64,000 bases of DNA from Streptococcus cristatus AS 1.3089 (GCF_000385925.1 NC_021175.1:627501-691500); one strand, 5' to 3'; shown: positions 50,385 through 62,826, counted from the first letter of the stretch. Translations and numbers: made by a program. The notes: generated by a model from the sequence alone, not told the origin.

Positions 50385-51464
50385 ATGAATATTTATGACC
50401 AGTTACAGGCAGTGGAAGACCGCTATGAAGAGCTTGGAGAATTGCTCAGTGACCCAGATGTGGTATCAGATACCAAGCGTTTCATGGAATTATCAAAGGA
50501 AGAAGCAAGTAGCCGTGATACGGTAACAGCCTACCGCGAATACAAGCAAGTTCTTCAAAATATTATCGATGCTGAAGAGATGATTAAGGAGTCTGGTGGC
50601 GATGCTGACTTGGAAGAAATGGCCAAGCAAGAACTCAAGGATGCCAAGGCTGAAAAAGAAGCATACGAAGAAAAGCTCAAAATCTTGCTTCTTCCAAAGG
50701 ATCCAAACGATGACAAGAACATCATCCTTGAAATCCGTGGAGCAGCTGGTGGAGATGAAGCAGCACTTTTTGCTGGTGACCTTCTAACTATGTACCAAAA
50801 GTATGCGGAAGCTCAAGGCTGGCGCTTTGAAGTCATGGAAGCTTCTATGAACGGTGTCGGTGGTTTCAAAGAAGTAGTTGCTATGGTTTCGGGGCAATCC
50901 GTTTACTCTAAACTCAAGTATGAGTCTGGCGCCCACCGTGTACAACGGGTCCCTGTGACAGAAAGCCAAGGCCGTGTTCATACATCGACAGCCACAGTTC
51001 TCGTCATGCCAGAAGTCGAAGAAGTAGAATACGATATTGATCCAAAAGACCTTCGTGTCGACATCTACCACGCATCTGGTGCTGGTGGACAGAACGTCAA
51101 TAAGGTTGCGACTGCTGTTCGTATCGTTCACTTGCCAACCAATATCAAGGTTGAGATGCAGGAAGAGCGTACCCAGCAGAAGAACCGTGAGAAGGCTATG
51201 AAGATTATTCGTGCGCGTGTGGCTGACCACTTTGCGCAGATTGCTCAAGACGAGCAAGATGCTGAGCGTAAGTCAACCATCGGTACTGGTGACCGTTCAG
51301 AACGGATTCGTACTTATAACTTCCCGCAAAACCGTGTCACGGACCACCGTATCGGCTTGACTCTGCAAAAATTAGATACGATCTTGTCAGGTAAATTGGA
51401 CGAAGTTGTGGATGCCTTGGTACTCTATGACCAAACGCAAAAACTAGAAGAGCTGAATAAATAA
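50385..51464 (+). CDS. prfA: peptide chain release factor 1
   Basis: A 359-residue RF1 that ends translation at UAA and UAG. It carries the GGQ catalytic motif in [19 protein letters not shown] and the codon-recognition PxT-type segment near [14 protein letters not shown]. Complete and typical length. The Gln of GGQ is methylated by PrmC, encoded by the next gene, whose start overlaps the prfA stop (TAATG). Confidence 0.98.
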   Translation: MNIYDQLQAVEDRYEELGELLSDPDVVSDTKRFMELSKEEASSRDTVTAYREYKQVLQNIIDAEEMIKESGGDADLEEMAKQELKDAKAEKEAYEEKLKILLLPKDPNDDKNIILEIRGAAGGDEAALFAGDLLTMYQKYAEAQGWRFEVMEASMNGVGGFKEVVAMVSGQSVYSKLKYESGAHRVQRVPVTESQGRVHTSTATVLVMPEVEEVEYDIDPKDLRVDIYHASGAGGQNVNKVATAVRIVHLPTNIKVEMQEERTQQKNREKAMKIIRARVADHFAQIAQDEQDAERKSTIGTGDRSERIRTYNFPQNRVTDHRIGLTLQKLDTILSGKLDEVVDALVLYDQTQKLEELNK

Positions 51465-52294
51465 TGACATTAGCTCAATATTTGGCTGAGTTAGAGCAGG
51501 AGCTGGTAGCAGCGGGAGAGGAAGCGGAAAGCCTGTCTTTCGTTTATCGGGCACTCAATGACCTCTCCTTTACTGATTTTGTTCTCAAGCTTCAGGCAGA
51601 GGTTAGTCAGGAAGACCGTGACCATCTAAAAGCGATTCAAGAGCAACTGCTTGCTCATAAGCCAGCCCAGTATATTATTGGAAACAGTGATTTTCACGGC
51701 TTGACTCTCAAGGTAGATGAGCGGGTATTGATTCCAAGGCCTGAGACGGAGGAGCTGGTGGAGCTGATTTTGTCGGAGAATCCTGAAAAACCTCTGTCTG
51801 TCTTGGATATCGGAACGGGGAGCGGGGCCATCGCTCTGGCACTGGCAAATAGTCGTCCGGACTGGCAGATTACTGCTTCTGATCTCTCTCAAGATGCTCT
51901 TGCCTTGGCAGCAGAAAACGCTCAGTCCTGTGGCCTCAATCTTACTTTTGTCCAATCTGATTGCTTGAAAGCTATCAATGGGACATTTGACATCATTGTC
52001 TCCAACCCGCCCTATATTTCAGAAGCGGATAAGGACGAAGTCGGTCTCAACGTTCTAGTTTCTGAGCCTCACATGGCCCTCTTCGCGGAGGAGGATGGCT
52101 ATGCCGTCTATCGGAAAATAGCCGAGCAGGCAGAGGAGCATCTCACAGAAAAAGGAAAGATCTATCTGGAAATTGGTTACAAGCAAGGAGTCGGCGTCAA
52201 GGAATTATTTAAAAAATACTTCCCGCAAAAGCGAATCCGAGTCTTGCAGGATCAATTTGGCAAAGATAGAATGGTGGCTATGGACAATGGATAA
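51464..52294 (+). CDS. prmC: release factor glutamine methyltransferase PrmC
   Basis: A 276-residue SAM-dependent methyltransferase that methylates the GGQ glutamine of release factors. An N-terminal helical domain is followed by the SAM motif VLDIGTGSGAIALAL and the catalytic NPPYIS motif. GGGTLIPRPETEEL-type substrate loop here reads DERVLIPRPETEELVE. It overlaps both neighbours by a few bases, as usual for this translation operon. Confidence 0.96.
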   Translation: MTLAQYLAELEQELVAAGEEAESLSFVYRALNDLSFTDFVLKLQAEVSQEDRDHLKAIQEQLLAHKPAQYIIGNSDFHGLTLKVDERVLIPRPETEELVELILSENPEKPLSVLDIGTGSGAIALALANSRPDWQITASDLSQDALALAAENAQSCGLNLTFVQSDCLKAINGTFDIIVSNPPYISEADKDEVGLNVLVSEPHMALFAEEDGYAVYRKIAEQAEEHLTEKGKIYLEIGYKQGVGVKELFKKYFPQKRIRVLQDQFGKDRMVAMDNG

Positions 52295-52877
52295 GATAGA
52301 AAAGACTCTAGCAACAGGTGGAGCGGTCGTCCTGCCTACGGAAACGGTGTATGGCCTCTTTGCCCAAGCTTTGAACGAAGAGGCAGTCGAACGAGTCTAC
52401 GAATTAAAAAGAAGACCTCGTGACAAGGCTCTCAATCTCAATGTGGCTAGCTTGGAAGAAGTTTACCGTTTTTCTAAGAACCAGCCTAGCTATCTGGAGC
52501 AAGTCTATCAAGCCTTTCTACCTGGACCACTGACGATTATCCTCCAAGCCAATGACCGAGTGCCTGCTTGGATTAACTCTGGTATGGAAACCGTAGGCTT
52601 TCGGATTCCCAAGCATCCAGTTACGCTGGACTTGATTCGCAAGTACGGACCCTTGATAGGTCCATCCGCCAATCTTTCTGGAAAAGCTAGTGGAACTGAT
52701 TTCCAGCAGATTATGCTGGATTTTCAAGAGCAAGTCTCGGGAGTAGAAGATGATGCATCCTTGACAGGTCAGGATTCGACCATTCTGGATTTGTCTGGAG
52801 AAAAGGCACGTATTTTGCGCCAAGGAGCCATTACCCGCGAGGATATTCTCGCCCAAGTAAGTGATATAACATTTTAA
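52287..52877 (+). CDS. tsaC: threonylcarbamoyl-AMP synthase (TsaC/Sua5/YwlC)
   Basis: A 196-residue YrdC-domain protein that makes threonylcarbamoyl-AMP for the t6A37 modification of ANN-decoding tRNAs. Motifs: [18 protein letters not shown] at the N-terminus, [11 protein letters not shown] (K-R-P nucleotide site), PGPLTIIL and [15 protein letters not shown]. It lacks the extra C-terminal Sua5 domain. ATG 52287 overlaps the prmC stop by eight bases. In pneumococcus an acetyltransferase gene follows; here glyA comes next directly. Confidence 0.93.
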   Translation: MDKIEKTLATGGAVVLPTETVYGLFAQALNEEAVERVYELKRRPRDKALNLNVASLEEVYRFSKNQPSYLEQVYQAFLPGPLTIILQANDRVPAWINSGMETVGFRIPKHPVTLDLIRKYGPLIGPSANLSGKASGTDFQQIMLDFQEQVSGVEDDASLTGQDSTILDLSGEKARILRQGAITREDILAQVSDITF

Positions 52878-52924
52878 CTTTTAGGAGCCTAGCGCCCTAT
52901 TTTCTCAAAAGAAGGAGACACTTT

Positions 52925-54187
52925 ATGATTTTTGACCAAGAAGACTACAAAGCATTTGACAAAGAACTCTGGGATGCCATTGCCAATGAGGAAGAGCGTC
53001 AGCAACATAATATCGAGCTGATCGCTTCAGAAAATGTCGTTTCTAAAGCTGTTATGGCGGCTCAAGGTTCAATTTTGACCAATAAATACGCTGAGGGCTA
53101 CCCAGGTCGTCGCTATTATGGTGGAACAGATGTAGTGGATGTAGTGGAGAGTTTGGCAATTGAGCGCGCTAAGGAAATCTTTGGTGCTAAATTCGCCAAT
53201 GTTCAACCTCACTCAGGCAGTCAGGCCAATTGCGCAGCTTATATGGCTTTGATTGAGCCGGGTGATACAGTGATGGGCATGGATTTGTCTGCAGGTGGTC
53301 ACTTGACCCATGGTGCTCCAGTAAGCTTCTCTGGCCAAACCTACAATTTTGTGTCCTATAGCGTTAACCCAGAAACAGAATTACTGGACTTTGATGCCAT
53401 CCTCAAGCAAGCTAAGGAAGTACAGCCTAAGTTGATTGTAGCAGGTGCTTCAGCCTACTCTCATATTATCGACTTTTCAAAATTCCGTGAAATCGCGGAT
53501 GCGGTCGGTGCCAAGCTTATGGTCGATATGGCTCACATCGCTGGTTTGGTTGCTGCTGGTCTCCATCCGAGCCCTGTGCCTTATGCGGACATCACAACTA
53601 CGACGACCCACAAGACTTTGCGCGGCCCTCGTGGAGGCTTGATTTTGACAAATGATGAAGAATTGGCTAAGAAAATTAACTCAGCTATCTTCCCAGGAAT
53701 TCAGGGTGGACCATTGGAACACGTCATTGCGGCCAAAGCTGTAGCTTTTAAAGAAGTGCTGGATCCAGCTTTCAAGGTTTATGCTCAGCAGATTTTGGAC
53801 AATGCTCAAGCCATGGCGCAAGTCTTCCGTCAGCATGACAAGTTCCGCGTGATTTCTGACGGTACTGAAAATCACCTTTTCTTAGTAGATGTTACTAAGG
53901 TCGTAGAAAATGGGAAAGTGGCGCAAAATCTCTTGGATGAAGTCAATATTACCCTCAATAAAAACTCCATCCCTTACGAGACCTTGTCACCATTTAAAAC
54001 CAGCGGCATTCGTATTGGTACAGCGGCTATTGCAGCTCGAGGCTTTGGTGTCTCAGAAAGTATCAAGGTAGCTGAGCTCATTATCAAAGCTCTGGAAAAC
54101 GCTGAAAACGAAGCGGTGCTCAATCAAGTTCGGGCGGAAGTTCGCGAATTGACGGACGCTTTTCCGCTCTATGAAGGTTTGAACTAA
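52925..54187 (+). CDS. glyA: serine hydroxymethyltransferase
   Basis: A 420-residue PLP enzyme that interconverts serine and glycine and loads one-carbon units onto tetrahydrofolate. The N-terminal [13 protein letters not shown] and the PLP lysine in [14 protein letters not shown] are diagnostic, with [17 protein letters not shown] providing the PLP-ring aspartate and histidine. It feeds thyA/folA one-carbon metabolism encoded at 3.6-5.8 kb. Ribosome site AAGGAG. The next gene begins one base after its stop. Confidence 0.98.
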   Translation: MIFDQEDYKAFDKELWDAIANEEERQQHNIELIASENVVSKAVMAAQGSILTNKYAEGYPGRRYYGGTDVVDVVESLAIERAKEIFGAKFANVQPHSGSQANCAAYMALIEPGDTVMGMDLSAGGHLTHGAPVSFSGQTYNFVSYSVNPETELLDFDAILKQAKEVQPKLIVAGASAYSHIIDFSKFREIADAVGAKLMVDMAHIAGLVAAGLHPSPVPYADITTTTTHKTLRGPRGGLILTNDEELAKKINSAIFPGIQGGPLEHVIAAKAVAFKEVLDPAFKVYAQQILDNAQAMAQVFRQHDKFRVISDGTENHLFLVDVTKVVENGKVAQNLLDEVNITLNKNSIPYETLSPFKTSGIRIGTAAIAARGFGVSESIKVAELIIKALENAENEAVLNQVRAEVRELTDAFPLYEGLN

Positions 54188-54188
54188 G

Positions 54189-55163
54189 ATGGACATTTAT
54201 GTAAAGAAGGCCATCATTCATCAATTCAACCCAGCTGATACGGACTTGCTGTTGGCGGATAAGTTTCTTAATATCACTCCCAAGATTGAAGAATACTTGC
54301 GCAAGAAAATCGAGCGAGTTTATTCTGATGAGGCTAAAACAGGCATTTTCGATCCTGAAAATGTCTTTTTAGCCCAACTTTCGGACGACTTATTGGAAAC
54401 ATCCGTGACAGTGGCCAAGCTTTGGCAGGAAGAGTTTTCGGTCAGTGAGAACCAGAAAACCAACGATTTGATTTTCGTTCAGTTTGAGAAAGAAGGGGTG
54501 GAGCACTTTGCTTTTCTGCGGATTGCTCTGCGGGAAACCCTGACTCACTTGGGTGGCGAGGTTGACAATCCTATCAAGCTGACACAGAACAATCTGCCTG
54601 GCTTTGGTACGGGTGCGGACGAGGCTCTGGTCATCAATCTCCAGTCTCGCAAGTACCATCTGATTGAAAAGCGCATCAAGTACAATGGTGCCTTTCTCAA
54701 CTATTTTTCTGACAATCTCTTGCAGGTTAGTCCTAAGATTTCACCAAAAAAATCCATAAAAACGCTGGAAAAAACGGCTCAAAAGATTGCTGAAAGTTTT
54801 AACAAAGACGATTTTCAGTTCCAGTCCAAGGTCAAATCCAGCATTTTCAAAAATCTGGAAGAAAATGATGAGTTGTCACCAGAGAAGTTGGCGGACGAGC
54901 TGTTTGACAGCAATCTGACTGCCCGACTTACCTTTATCGACCAGGTCAAGGAAACTGTACCAGAGCCAATCAAGTTTGACGAGATTGACAGCAGTCGCCA
55001 GAAAAAGAAGTTCGAAAATCAAAAATTGTCCCTCTCTAATGGAATAGAGCTGATCGTTCCAAATAATGTCTATCAGGATGCTGAATCCGTGGAATTTATC
55101 CTGAATGATAACGGAACTTATTCTATTCTCATCAAAAATATCGAGGATATTCAAAGTAAATAA
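54189..55163 (+). CDS. nucleoid-associated protein family (NdpA/YejK-like)
   Basis: A 324-residue soluble protein that begins [15 protein letters not shown] and has [21 protein letters not shown] middle (here [15 protein letters not shown]), resembling the NA37/YejK nucleoid-associated family. Relatives are found beside glyA in other streptococci. Its function is not known in Gram-positives. It is tightly placed between glyA (1-bp gap) and the lysozyme-like gene (1-bp overlap), so it is in the same transcript. Confidence 0.8.
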   Translation: MDIYVKKAIIHQFNPADTDLLLADKFLNITPKIEEYLRKKIERVYSDEAKTGIFDPENVFLAQLSDDLLETSVTVAKLWQEEFSVSENQKTNDLIFVQFEKEGVEHFAFLRIALRETLTHLGGEVDNPIKLTQNNLPGFGTGADEALVINLQSRKYHLIEKRIKYNGAFLNYFSDNLLQVSPKISPKKSIKTLEKTAQKIAESFNKDDFQFQSKVKSSIFKNLEENDELSPEKLADELFDSNLTARLTFIDQVKETVPEPIKFDEIDSSRQKKKFENQKLSLSNGIELIVPNNVYQDAESVEFILNDNGTYSILIKNIEDIQSK

Positions 55164-55765
55164 TGTTTAAATTTATCAGAAGATTGATTTTGCTCATCAT
55201 TCTGGCTGCCATCGCGATAAAAGGCTATCAAGTCCATCGTGATGTTAAGCAGGTTATGACCTATCAAAGCTTGGTTAGAGAAGTGCTGGACGAGCAGGAC
55301 ACAGCGGCTAATGAAGAGCTGGTTCTGGCTATGATTTACACCGAAACCAAGGGAAGAAAGAGCGACCTCATGCAGTCTAGTGAGAGTGCAACAGGCGAAA
55401 TCAATTCGATTACAGACAATAAAGAAAGTGTTCGGCAAGGTATTCAGACTTTATCGGACAATCTAGAGTTGGCCAGCGAGAAAAAAGTGGATGTCTGGAC
55501 GGCAGTTCAGGCCTACAATTTCGGTCAGGCCTATATCGACTATGTTGCGCAAAATGGCGGCGAGAATACGCTCGAGCTTGCAAAAAAATACTCAAAAGAA
55601 GTGGTTGCTCCGAGTCTTGGCAATGTGACTGGAAAAACCTATTCATACTATAATGTACTTTCCATTTTTTACGGGCCCAAGCTTTATATTAATGGTGGAA
55701 ATTACTACTATTCGCGTCAGGTACGACTAAATATGTACCTTATCCGCTTTATGGGGTGGCTGTAA
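55163..55765 (+). CDS. membrane-anchored lysozyme-like muramidase (Pmp23 type)
   Basis: A 200-residue exported protein with an N-terminal anchor ([19 protein letters not shown]) and a lysozyme-like (goose-type/SLT superfamily) domain. The catalytic Glu is probably in [21 protein letters not shown], followed by [15 protein letters not shown] and the [19 protein letters not shown] end. It corresponds to pneumococcal Pmp23, which sits at the same place and affects cell-wall turnover and division. It shares a one-base overlap (TAATG) with the gene before it. Confidence 0.87.
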   Translation: MFKFIRRLILLIILAAIAIKGYQVHRDVKQVMTYQSLVREVLDEQDTAANEELVLAMIYTETKGRKSDLMQSSESATGEINSITDNKESVRQGIQTLSDNLELASEKKVDVWTAVQAYNFGQAYIDYVAQNGGENTLELAKKYSKEVVAPSLGNVTGKTYSYYNVLSIFYGPKLYINGGNYYYSRQVRLNMYLIRFMGWL

Positions 55766-55803
55766 AAAGATGAGTTGAGCATGACTTGCGTTTCTATAGC
55801 ATC

Positions 55804-55840
55804 AGGGGCTGGGATGGATAATCTCAGCCTCTTATATTTT
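55804..55840 (+). terminator. terminator of the glyA operon
   Basis: GGCTGGGAT pairs with ATCTCAGCC (one G-T), followed by TCTTATATTTT. Its sequence resembles the end hairpins of the intergenic repeats without the rest. Confidence 0.75.
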
Positions 55841-55972
55841 GAGCAGGAAAGATGAAGCTTAGGACTATCCTTTGTGGCGGTCAGAATAAGAAAATGTTTT
55901 TCAACTTGAAGCTCGGACTAGAAAAGAAGCTAAAAAAATTTTATTTTTTCTTCTGTAGGACGTGCTTTTTGA

Positions 55973-55978
55973 TATAAT
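55973..55978 (+). promoter_or_regulatory. -10 box only 7 bp before the fRMsr start
   Basis: A perfect TATAAT ends seven bases before ATG 55986. Transcription would begin at or next to the A of the start codon, giving a leaderless or nearly leaderless mRNA. Confidence 0.5.
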
Positions 55979-55985
55979 AGAAAGT

Positions 55986-56483
55986 ATGAATAAAAGGGAA
56001 AAAATTTCAAATTATCAACTATTACTGGCTCAGCTGGAAGCCTTGTTGGAGGGTGAGACCAACGCTTTGGCCAATCTATCCAATGCTAGCGCCCTGCTCA
56101 ATCAAGCCCTGCCTAATTCTGTTTTTACTGGTTTCTATCTTTTTGATGGGAGCGAGCTGATTTTAGGGCCTTTTCAGGGCGATGTTTCCTGTGTCCATAT
56201 TGCGCTAGGCAAGGGTGTCTGTGGTGAATCTGCGGAGAAAAAGCAGACGATTATCGTGGATGATGTGACCCAGCATGCCAACTATATCTCCTGCGATAGC
56301 CGGGCTAAGAGCGAAATTGTGGTGCCCATGGTAAAAGAAGGCCGACTGCTTGGAGTGTTGGATTTGGACTCAGCCTTGACGGGGGATTATGATGATGTAG
56401 ACCAGGAATATCTGGAAAAATTTGTCCAGATTTTGCTTGAAAAAACGACTTGGAATTTTGAAATGTTTGGAGAAAAAGCCTAA
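55986..56483 (+). CDS. GAF-domain free methionine-R-sulphoxide reductase
   Basis: A 165-residue GAF protein of the fRMsr/YebR family, which reduces free Met-R-sulphoxide. The three catalytic-site cysteines of the family are visible in [18 protein letters not shown] and [18 protein letters not shown] 55986 is preferred to the frame start at 55962 because TATAAT falls inside the longer frame. No Shine-Dalgarno is evident. With MsrAB it provides two routes of methionine repair, protein-bound and free. Its stop overlaps the dnaX start by a base. Confidence 0.88.
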   Translation: MNKREKISNYQLLLAQLEALLEGETNALANLSNASALLNQALPNSVFTGFYLFDGSELILGPFQGDVSCVHIALGKGVCGESAEKKQTIIVDDVTQHANYISCDSRAKSEIVVPMVKEGRLLGVLDLDSALTGDYDDVDQEYLEKFVQILLEKTTWNFEMFGEKA

Positions 56484-58147
56484 TGTATCAAGCTTTATAT
56501 CGAAAGTACCGCAGTCAGACCTTTGGTCAGCTGGTGGGGCAGCAGGTAGTAGCCACTACTCTGCGGCAGGCTGTGGAGCAAGGTAAAATCAGCCATGCCT
56601 ATCTCTTTTCTGGCCCACGTGGGACAGGGAAGACCAGTGTTGCCAAGATTTTTGCCAAGGCTATGAACTGTCCGAAGCAAAAGGACGGCGAGCCCTGCAA
56701 TGACTGCTATATCTGTCAGGCTATCACTGAGGGGAGCCTTGAAGACGTTATCGAAATTGACGCAGCTTCTAATAATGGAGTTGATGAGATTCGTGATATT
56801 CGGGACAAGTCAACCTATGCGCCTAGTCTGGCCAAGCATAAGGTCTATATCATTGACGAGGTGCACATGCTCTCGACTGGGGCTTTTAATGCCTTGCTCA
56901 AGACTTTGGAAGAGCCGACAGAAAACGTGGTCTTTATCCTAGCAACGACAGAGCTGCATAAGATTCCAGCGACCATTCTTTCCCGCGTCCAGCGTTTTGA
57001 GTTTAAGTCTATCAAGACACAGGACATTATTGGTCATATCAAGTGGATTTTGGAGCAGGAAGGAATTGACTTTGAGCAAGAAGGTGTGCAGATTATTGCT
57101 CGTCGAGCTGAGGGCGGGATGCGAGATGCCTTGTCTATCCTCGATCAGGCTCTTAGCTTGACTCAGGAAAATCGTTTGACTACGGACATTGCTGAGGAAA
57201 TCACAGGCTCTATCAGTTTGGGAGCCTTGGATGCCTACGTAGCTGCCTTGATTGCTCATGATGCAGTAGCAGCCTTGGATAATCTCAATCTTATTTTTGG
57301 TAGCGGCAAAAACATGGCCCGCTTCGTGACGGATCTCCTGCAATATCTGCGTGATTTGCTTATTGTCAAAACTGGCGGAGAGAATACTCATGCCAGCGAG
57401 CTCTTTCTGGAAAATCTTAAGACACCGCAGGATACTCTCTTTGCTATGATTGATATGGCGACCAAGAGTCTAGCAGACATCAAGAATAGCCTGCAACCTA
57501 AGATTTATACAGAAATGATGACCATTCGACTAGCAGAGGAACAAGCAAGCTTAGATCAGCTTCCTGATAACTTGGCAGAAGAACTGTCTAATCTCAAGCA
57601 GGAAATCCAGCAGCTCAAGCAGCAATTAGCCAATGTCGGCAGTCAGCCAGCTCCAGCAACTAAGAAATCAGAGGCACGACCTCAAAAAGCTAAGACCTAT
57701 CGAGTAGACCGCAATAAGGTCAATGCCATCTTGGAAGAAGCGGTGGAAAATCCTGACTTGGCTCGCAGCAATTTGACTAAGCTGCAAAATGCTTGGGGTG
57801 AAATCATCGAGAGCCTGGCAGGAGCTGACAGGGCACTGCTCATTGGTTCGCAGCCAGTTGCAGCCAATGAGAACCATGCTATTTTAGCTTTTGAGTCTCA
57901 TTTCAATGCTGAGCAAACCATGAAAAGAGAAAATCTCAACACTATGTTTGGGAATCTGCTCAGCAATGCTGCTGGCTTTTCACCAGATATTCTGGCTATT
58001 TCTCTCGAGGACTGGACTCAGATTCGGGCAGAATTTTCAGCTAGAAGTCGTAGTAATAAAGCAGAAGCAGCTGAAAAGCAGGAAGAAAGTTTGATACCAG
58101 AAGGCTTTGATTTTCTAGCAGAAAAAATCACTGTTCAAGATGATTGA
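56483..58147 (+). CDS. dnaX: DNA polymerase III subunits gamma/tau
   Basis: A 554-residue clamp-loader ATPase. AAA+ motifs: Walker A GPRGTGKTSVAKIFAKA, the zinc cysteines CPKQKDGEPCNDCYIC, Walker B IIDEVHMLS, SRC-type sensor FILATTELHKIPATILSR. A Gln/Lys-rich linker (about residues 370-410) precedes the C-terminal tau part. No slippery heptamer for a frameshifted gamma was noticed. Start overlaps the fRMsr stop, so the two share a transcript, which is common in streptococci. Confidence 0.96.
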   Translation: MYQALYRKYRSQTFGQLVGQQVVATTLRQAVEQGKISHAYLFSGPRGTGKTSVAKIFAKAMNCPKQKDGEPCNDCYICQAITEGSLEDVIEIDAASNNGVDEIRDIRDKSTYAPSLAKHKVYIIDEVHMLSTGAFNALLKTLEEPTENVVFILATTELHKIPATILSRVQRFEFKSIKTQDIIGHIKWILEQEGIDFEQEGVQIIARRAEGGMRDALSILDQALSLTQENRLTTDIAEEITGSISLGALDAYVAALIAHDAVAALDNLNLIFGSGKNMARFVTDLLQYLRDLLIVKTGGENTHASELFLENLKTPQDTLFAMIDMATKSLADIKNSLQPKIYTEMMTIRLAEEQASLDQLPDNLAEELSNLKQEIQQLKQQLANVGSQPAPATKKSEARPQKAKTYRVDRNKVNAILEEAVENPDLARSNLTKLQNAWGEIIESLAGADRALLIGSQPVAANENHAILAFESHFNAEQTMKRENLNTMFGNLLSNAAGFSPDILAISLEDWTQIRAEFSARSRSNKAEAAEKQEESLIPEGFDFLAEKITVQDD

Positions 58148-58185
58148 ATTTAGATTTTTATGATTTTTCATGCTATAATGGAAGA

Positions 58186-58377
58186 ATGAATAGACGACAA
58201 TTTATAGTAATGGCGGCTTTTACAGCCCTAGAAACATATTTTTTTAATGAAGCAATCATGTCTGAGCACTATCTGATGGCTATTTTCTGGGCCATTTTGA
58301 TTGGTCGCAATCTGCAGATTAGCTATGTCATGGGGCGGATTATGGATGAGATTGATAAGCATTTAGGACACAAATAA
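58186..58377 (+). CDS. small conserved membrane protein (DUF3272-like)
   Basis: A 63-residue protein, MNRRQFIVMAAFTALETYFF.., with two hydrophobic stretches and a charged tail (MDEIDKHLGHK). It resembles the streptococcal DUF3272 family; function unknown. A perfect TATAAT (58174-58179) lies six bases before ATG 58186, with GGAAGA in between, so an own transcript would be almost leaderless. The longer frame from 58144 overlaps dnaX and is less likely. Confidence 0.7.
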   Translation: MNRRQFIVMAAFTALETYFFNEAIMSEHYLMAIFWAILIGRNLQISYVMGRIMDEIDKHLGHK

Positions 58378-58441
58378 TGGGTAAATCAGAGATTGACTAG
58401 AGCAAGAATCTAGCCCTCTCGTGTTTTTGACAAGGAATAAA

Positions 58442-58476
58442 GGGAGGCTGAGAGACGATTGTCGCAGCCTCTTTTA
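58442..58476 (+). terminator. terminator before aroA
   Basis: GAGGCTG pairs with CAGCCTC, with further pairing inside, followed by TTTTATC. Of the same GAGGCTG type as the intergenic repeat ends. Confidence 0.8.
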
Positions 58477-58484
58477 TCATGTAG

Positions 58485-60338
<1,854 letters not shown>

Positions 60339-60342
<4 letters not shown>

Positions 60343-61187
60343 GAGTTGCATTTTTAGGACCCAAGGGTTCCTTTTCCCATCATGTTGCCCAAGAAGCCTT
60401 TCCCCAAGCAGACTTGGTACCTTATCAAAATATCACAGAAGTGATGAAGGCTTATGAAGGGAAAGAGGTGGATTATTCGGTTGTTCCCGTGGAAAATTCG
60501 ATTGAAGGAAGCGTCCATGAGACCTTGGATTATCTTTTCCATCAAGCTGAGATTCAAGCAGTGGCAGAGATTGTTCAGCCCATTAAGCAGCAGTTATTGG
60601 CGACTAGCTTAGATAAGCCCATTGAGAAAATCTTTTCTCATCCTCAGGCGCTTGCTCAAGGGAAGGGCTATATTCGCCAGCATTATCCAGAAGCAGCGAT
60701 TGAAATTACAGCTAGTACAGCCTATGCGGCTCGTTTTGTGGCTGAGCATTCTGACCAACCTTTCGCCGCTATTGCACCGCGGACTGCGGCAGTCGAGTAT
60801 GGTCTGCAAGTGGTGGCCCAAGATATTCAGGAAATGGAGGAAAATTTTACTCGTTTCTGGATTTTAGGACAGACCACTCCCACTCTTAGGCTTGAAAAGC
60901 AAGAGGAAAAACAGAGTTTGGCTTTGACTTTGCCAGATAATCTGCCCGGTGCCTTGTATAAGGCCTTATCAACCTTTGCTTGGCGTGGCATTGACCTGAC
61001 AAAGATTGAAAGCCGCCCTCTTAAAACAGCCCTAGGGGAATATTTCTTTATTATTGATATTGATAATGAACGGAAAGAATTAGTGGATTTTGCTTACCAA
61101 GAGCTTGCTACACTTGGTATCACCTTTAAAATTCTAGGCAGTTATCCCGTTTTTCTGATTCAGGATTATAGATTGGAGCAGATATGA
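60339..61187 (+). CDS. pheA: prephenate dehydratase
   Basis: A 282-residue enzyme converting prephenate to phenylpyruvate. Visible: the FLGPKGSFSHHVAQEAF start, the VVPVENSIEGSVHETLD catalytic part, ENFTRFWILG (TRF motif), and a C-terminal ACT domain with DNLPGALYKALSTFAWRGIDLTKIESRP, which binds phenylalanine for feedback inhibition. It is monofunctional; no chorismate mutase domain is attached. The stop overlaps the next start (ATGA). Confidence 0.96.
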
Positions 61188-62659
61188 GCAGAACAGAAAA
61201 TCTGAGTCGACACGAACAGCTGCGACTAGATTATCTCCATACAAATTACTACTATCTGAATGCAAATGAGAAGGAGGAGTATAATTACCTCCGCCAAAAG
61301 GCAAAAGGTCGGTCGGACATTGCGCAACAGACATCTAGAAAGGCGTCTGCAAAGGCAACGGTGCAAGCTTCCTCAGAAGATTCGAGGACAGATTCATCAG
61401 GCTTGTTACCTAAGTACCCAGGAAAAGGTGCTTTTAGAAGAAAACAAAAGCAAGCACCTACTTCTTCGCAAGAAGAACAGGCTAAAAAGGCGAGCATACA
61501 GGCTTCTTCAGAGTCTATGAGGACAGATTCATCGGGCTTGCTACCGGAATACCCAGGGAAAAACTCTCTCAGCAGAAGTCAAAAGAACTCCCGTCCATCC
61601 TCGAAGCAAGAAAAAAAGAAGCCAAGCTCCAAAACGTATACAAGATTTAATCTTAAGCGCGTGCTTATGTGGTTCTTTATTTTTGTGATTTTGGTTGTAT
61701 CTGGTATGCTCTTCATGTTCTTCAAAGGCTTAAATACATCGAGGCCAGGAAATCTTAAAGCAGCTGATGTTGAGTACTTTGATGGTCATGATACTCGAGA
61801 TGGCATCAATATCCTTGTTTTGGGAACCGATGGACGAATCGGAGATAAGTCAACGGAGACTCGCACGGATTCGATTATGGTCCTGAACGTCGGCAATAAA
61901 GATCATAAAATGAAATTAGTCAGCTTTATGCGTGATACACTGATTCATATCGATGGCGTCAGCAATTCCTACACGGAGCCAACAGATGATGATTATTACG
62001 ATCAAAAGTTGAACGCTGCCTATACTTTGGGTGAGCAAGACAATCACCGTGGAGCTGAAGCAGTGCGTCAGGCTTTGAAGGATAACTTCGATCTTGATAT
62101 TAAATACTATGCTCTAGTGGACTTTAACACCTTTGCGACTGCGATTGATACCCTCTTTCCAAATGGTGTATTTATGGATGCTCAGTTTTCGACTATTGAT
62201 GGTGAAAAAGTCACGGAAGTGGAAGTTCCAGATGATTTGAACATGAAAGATGGAGTCGTTCCTACTCAAATCATCAAGGTTGGCCGCCAGCACATGGATG
62301 GACGGACGCTCTTAAACTATGCCCGCTTCCGTAAGGATGATGAGGGTGACTTTGGTCGTACCCGTCGCCAGCAAGAAGTCTTGACGGCTGTCATGCAGCA
62401 GATAAAGGATCCTACCAAGCTCTTTACGGGCTCTGAAGCAATCGGAAAGGTCTTTGCCTTGACTTCAACCAATGTGCCCCAGAGTTTTCTCTGGACCCAG
62501 GGCTTGTCCTTGGTGCTTGATTCACGCAATGGGATAGAGCGCCTCACTATACCAGAACTAGGTGACTGGACAGATACCTATGATATGTATGGTGGTCAAG
62601 GACTCTTGATTGATTTTGAAGCCTATAAAGAAAGATTACAACAAATGGGCTTAAGATAG
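61184..62659 (+). CDS. LytR-CpsA-Psr family cell-envelope ligase
   Basis: A 491-residue LCP protein. The cytoplasmic N-terminal 150 residues are basic, Ser-rich and contain two similar units (ASSEDSRTDSSGLLPKYPGK and ASSESMRTDSSGLLPEYPGK, 45 residues apart). One membrane span at about residues 160-182 precedes the LCP domain, with conserved NILVLGTDGR, TRTDSIMVLNV, KLVSFMRDTLIHI and LLNYARFRKDDEGDFGR. LCP enzymes attach wall teichoic acid-type polymers or rhamnan to peptidoglycan. Linkage to pheA matches pneumococcal Psr. Confidence 0.93.
   Translation: MSRTENLSRHEQLRLDYLHTNYYYLNANEKEEYNYLRQKAKGRSDIAQQTSRKASAKATVQASSEDSRTDSSGLLPKYPGKGAFRRKQKQAPTSSQEEQAKKASIQASSESMRTDSSGLLPEYPGKNSLSRSQKNSRPSSKQEKKKPSSKTYTRFNLKRVLMWFFIFVILVVSGMLFMFFKGLNTSRPGNLKAADVEYFDGHDTRDGINILVLGTDGRIGDKSTETRTDSIMVLNVGNKDHKMKLVSFMRDTLIHIDGVSNSYTEPTDDDYYDQKLNAAYTLGEQDNHRGAEAVRQALKDNFDLDIKYYALVDFNTFATAIDTLFPNGVFMDAQFSTIDGEKVTEVEVPDDLNMKDGVVPTQIIKVGRQHMDGRTLLNYARFRKDDEGDFGRTRRQQEVLTAVMQQIKDPTKLFTGSEAIGKVFALTSTNVPQSFLWTQGLSLVLDSRNGIERLTIPELGDWTDTYDMYGGQGLLIDFEAYKERLQQMGLR
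61364..61579 (+). repeat. 135-bp-spaced repeat inside the LCP gene
   Basis: Two similar segments of about 80 bp (starting 61364 and 61499) encode the same SSE..RTDSSGLLP.YPGK unit in the cytoplasmic tail. They have diverged at silent positions, so the duplication is not recent. Confidence 0.75.
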
Positions 62660-62670
62660 GGCTCTTATGA

Positions 62671-62676
62671 TATAAT
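62671..62676 (+). promoter_or_regulatory. -10 box upstream of rlmCD
   Basis: ATGATATAATGG contains a perfect TATAAT 12 bases after the LCP stop. It would give a leader of about 160 bases for the methyltransferase; no element was recognised in the leader. Confidence 0.45.
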
Positions 62677-62826
62677 GGGAAGTGGCAGATTTTGTCTCTT
62701 CCTTTTCTTTTTGGAAAATAGCAGAGCAGAAATGTGAACATCTTTTCCAATAGGAAGAAAGAAATAAACAGTAGAAAATCCTTTGATTCCCTGCTTTAGT
62801 ATCATTGCAGTTGAGCGCAAGATTGA

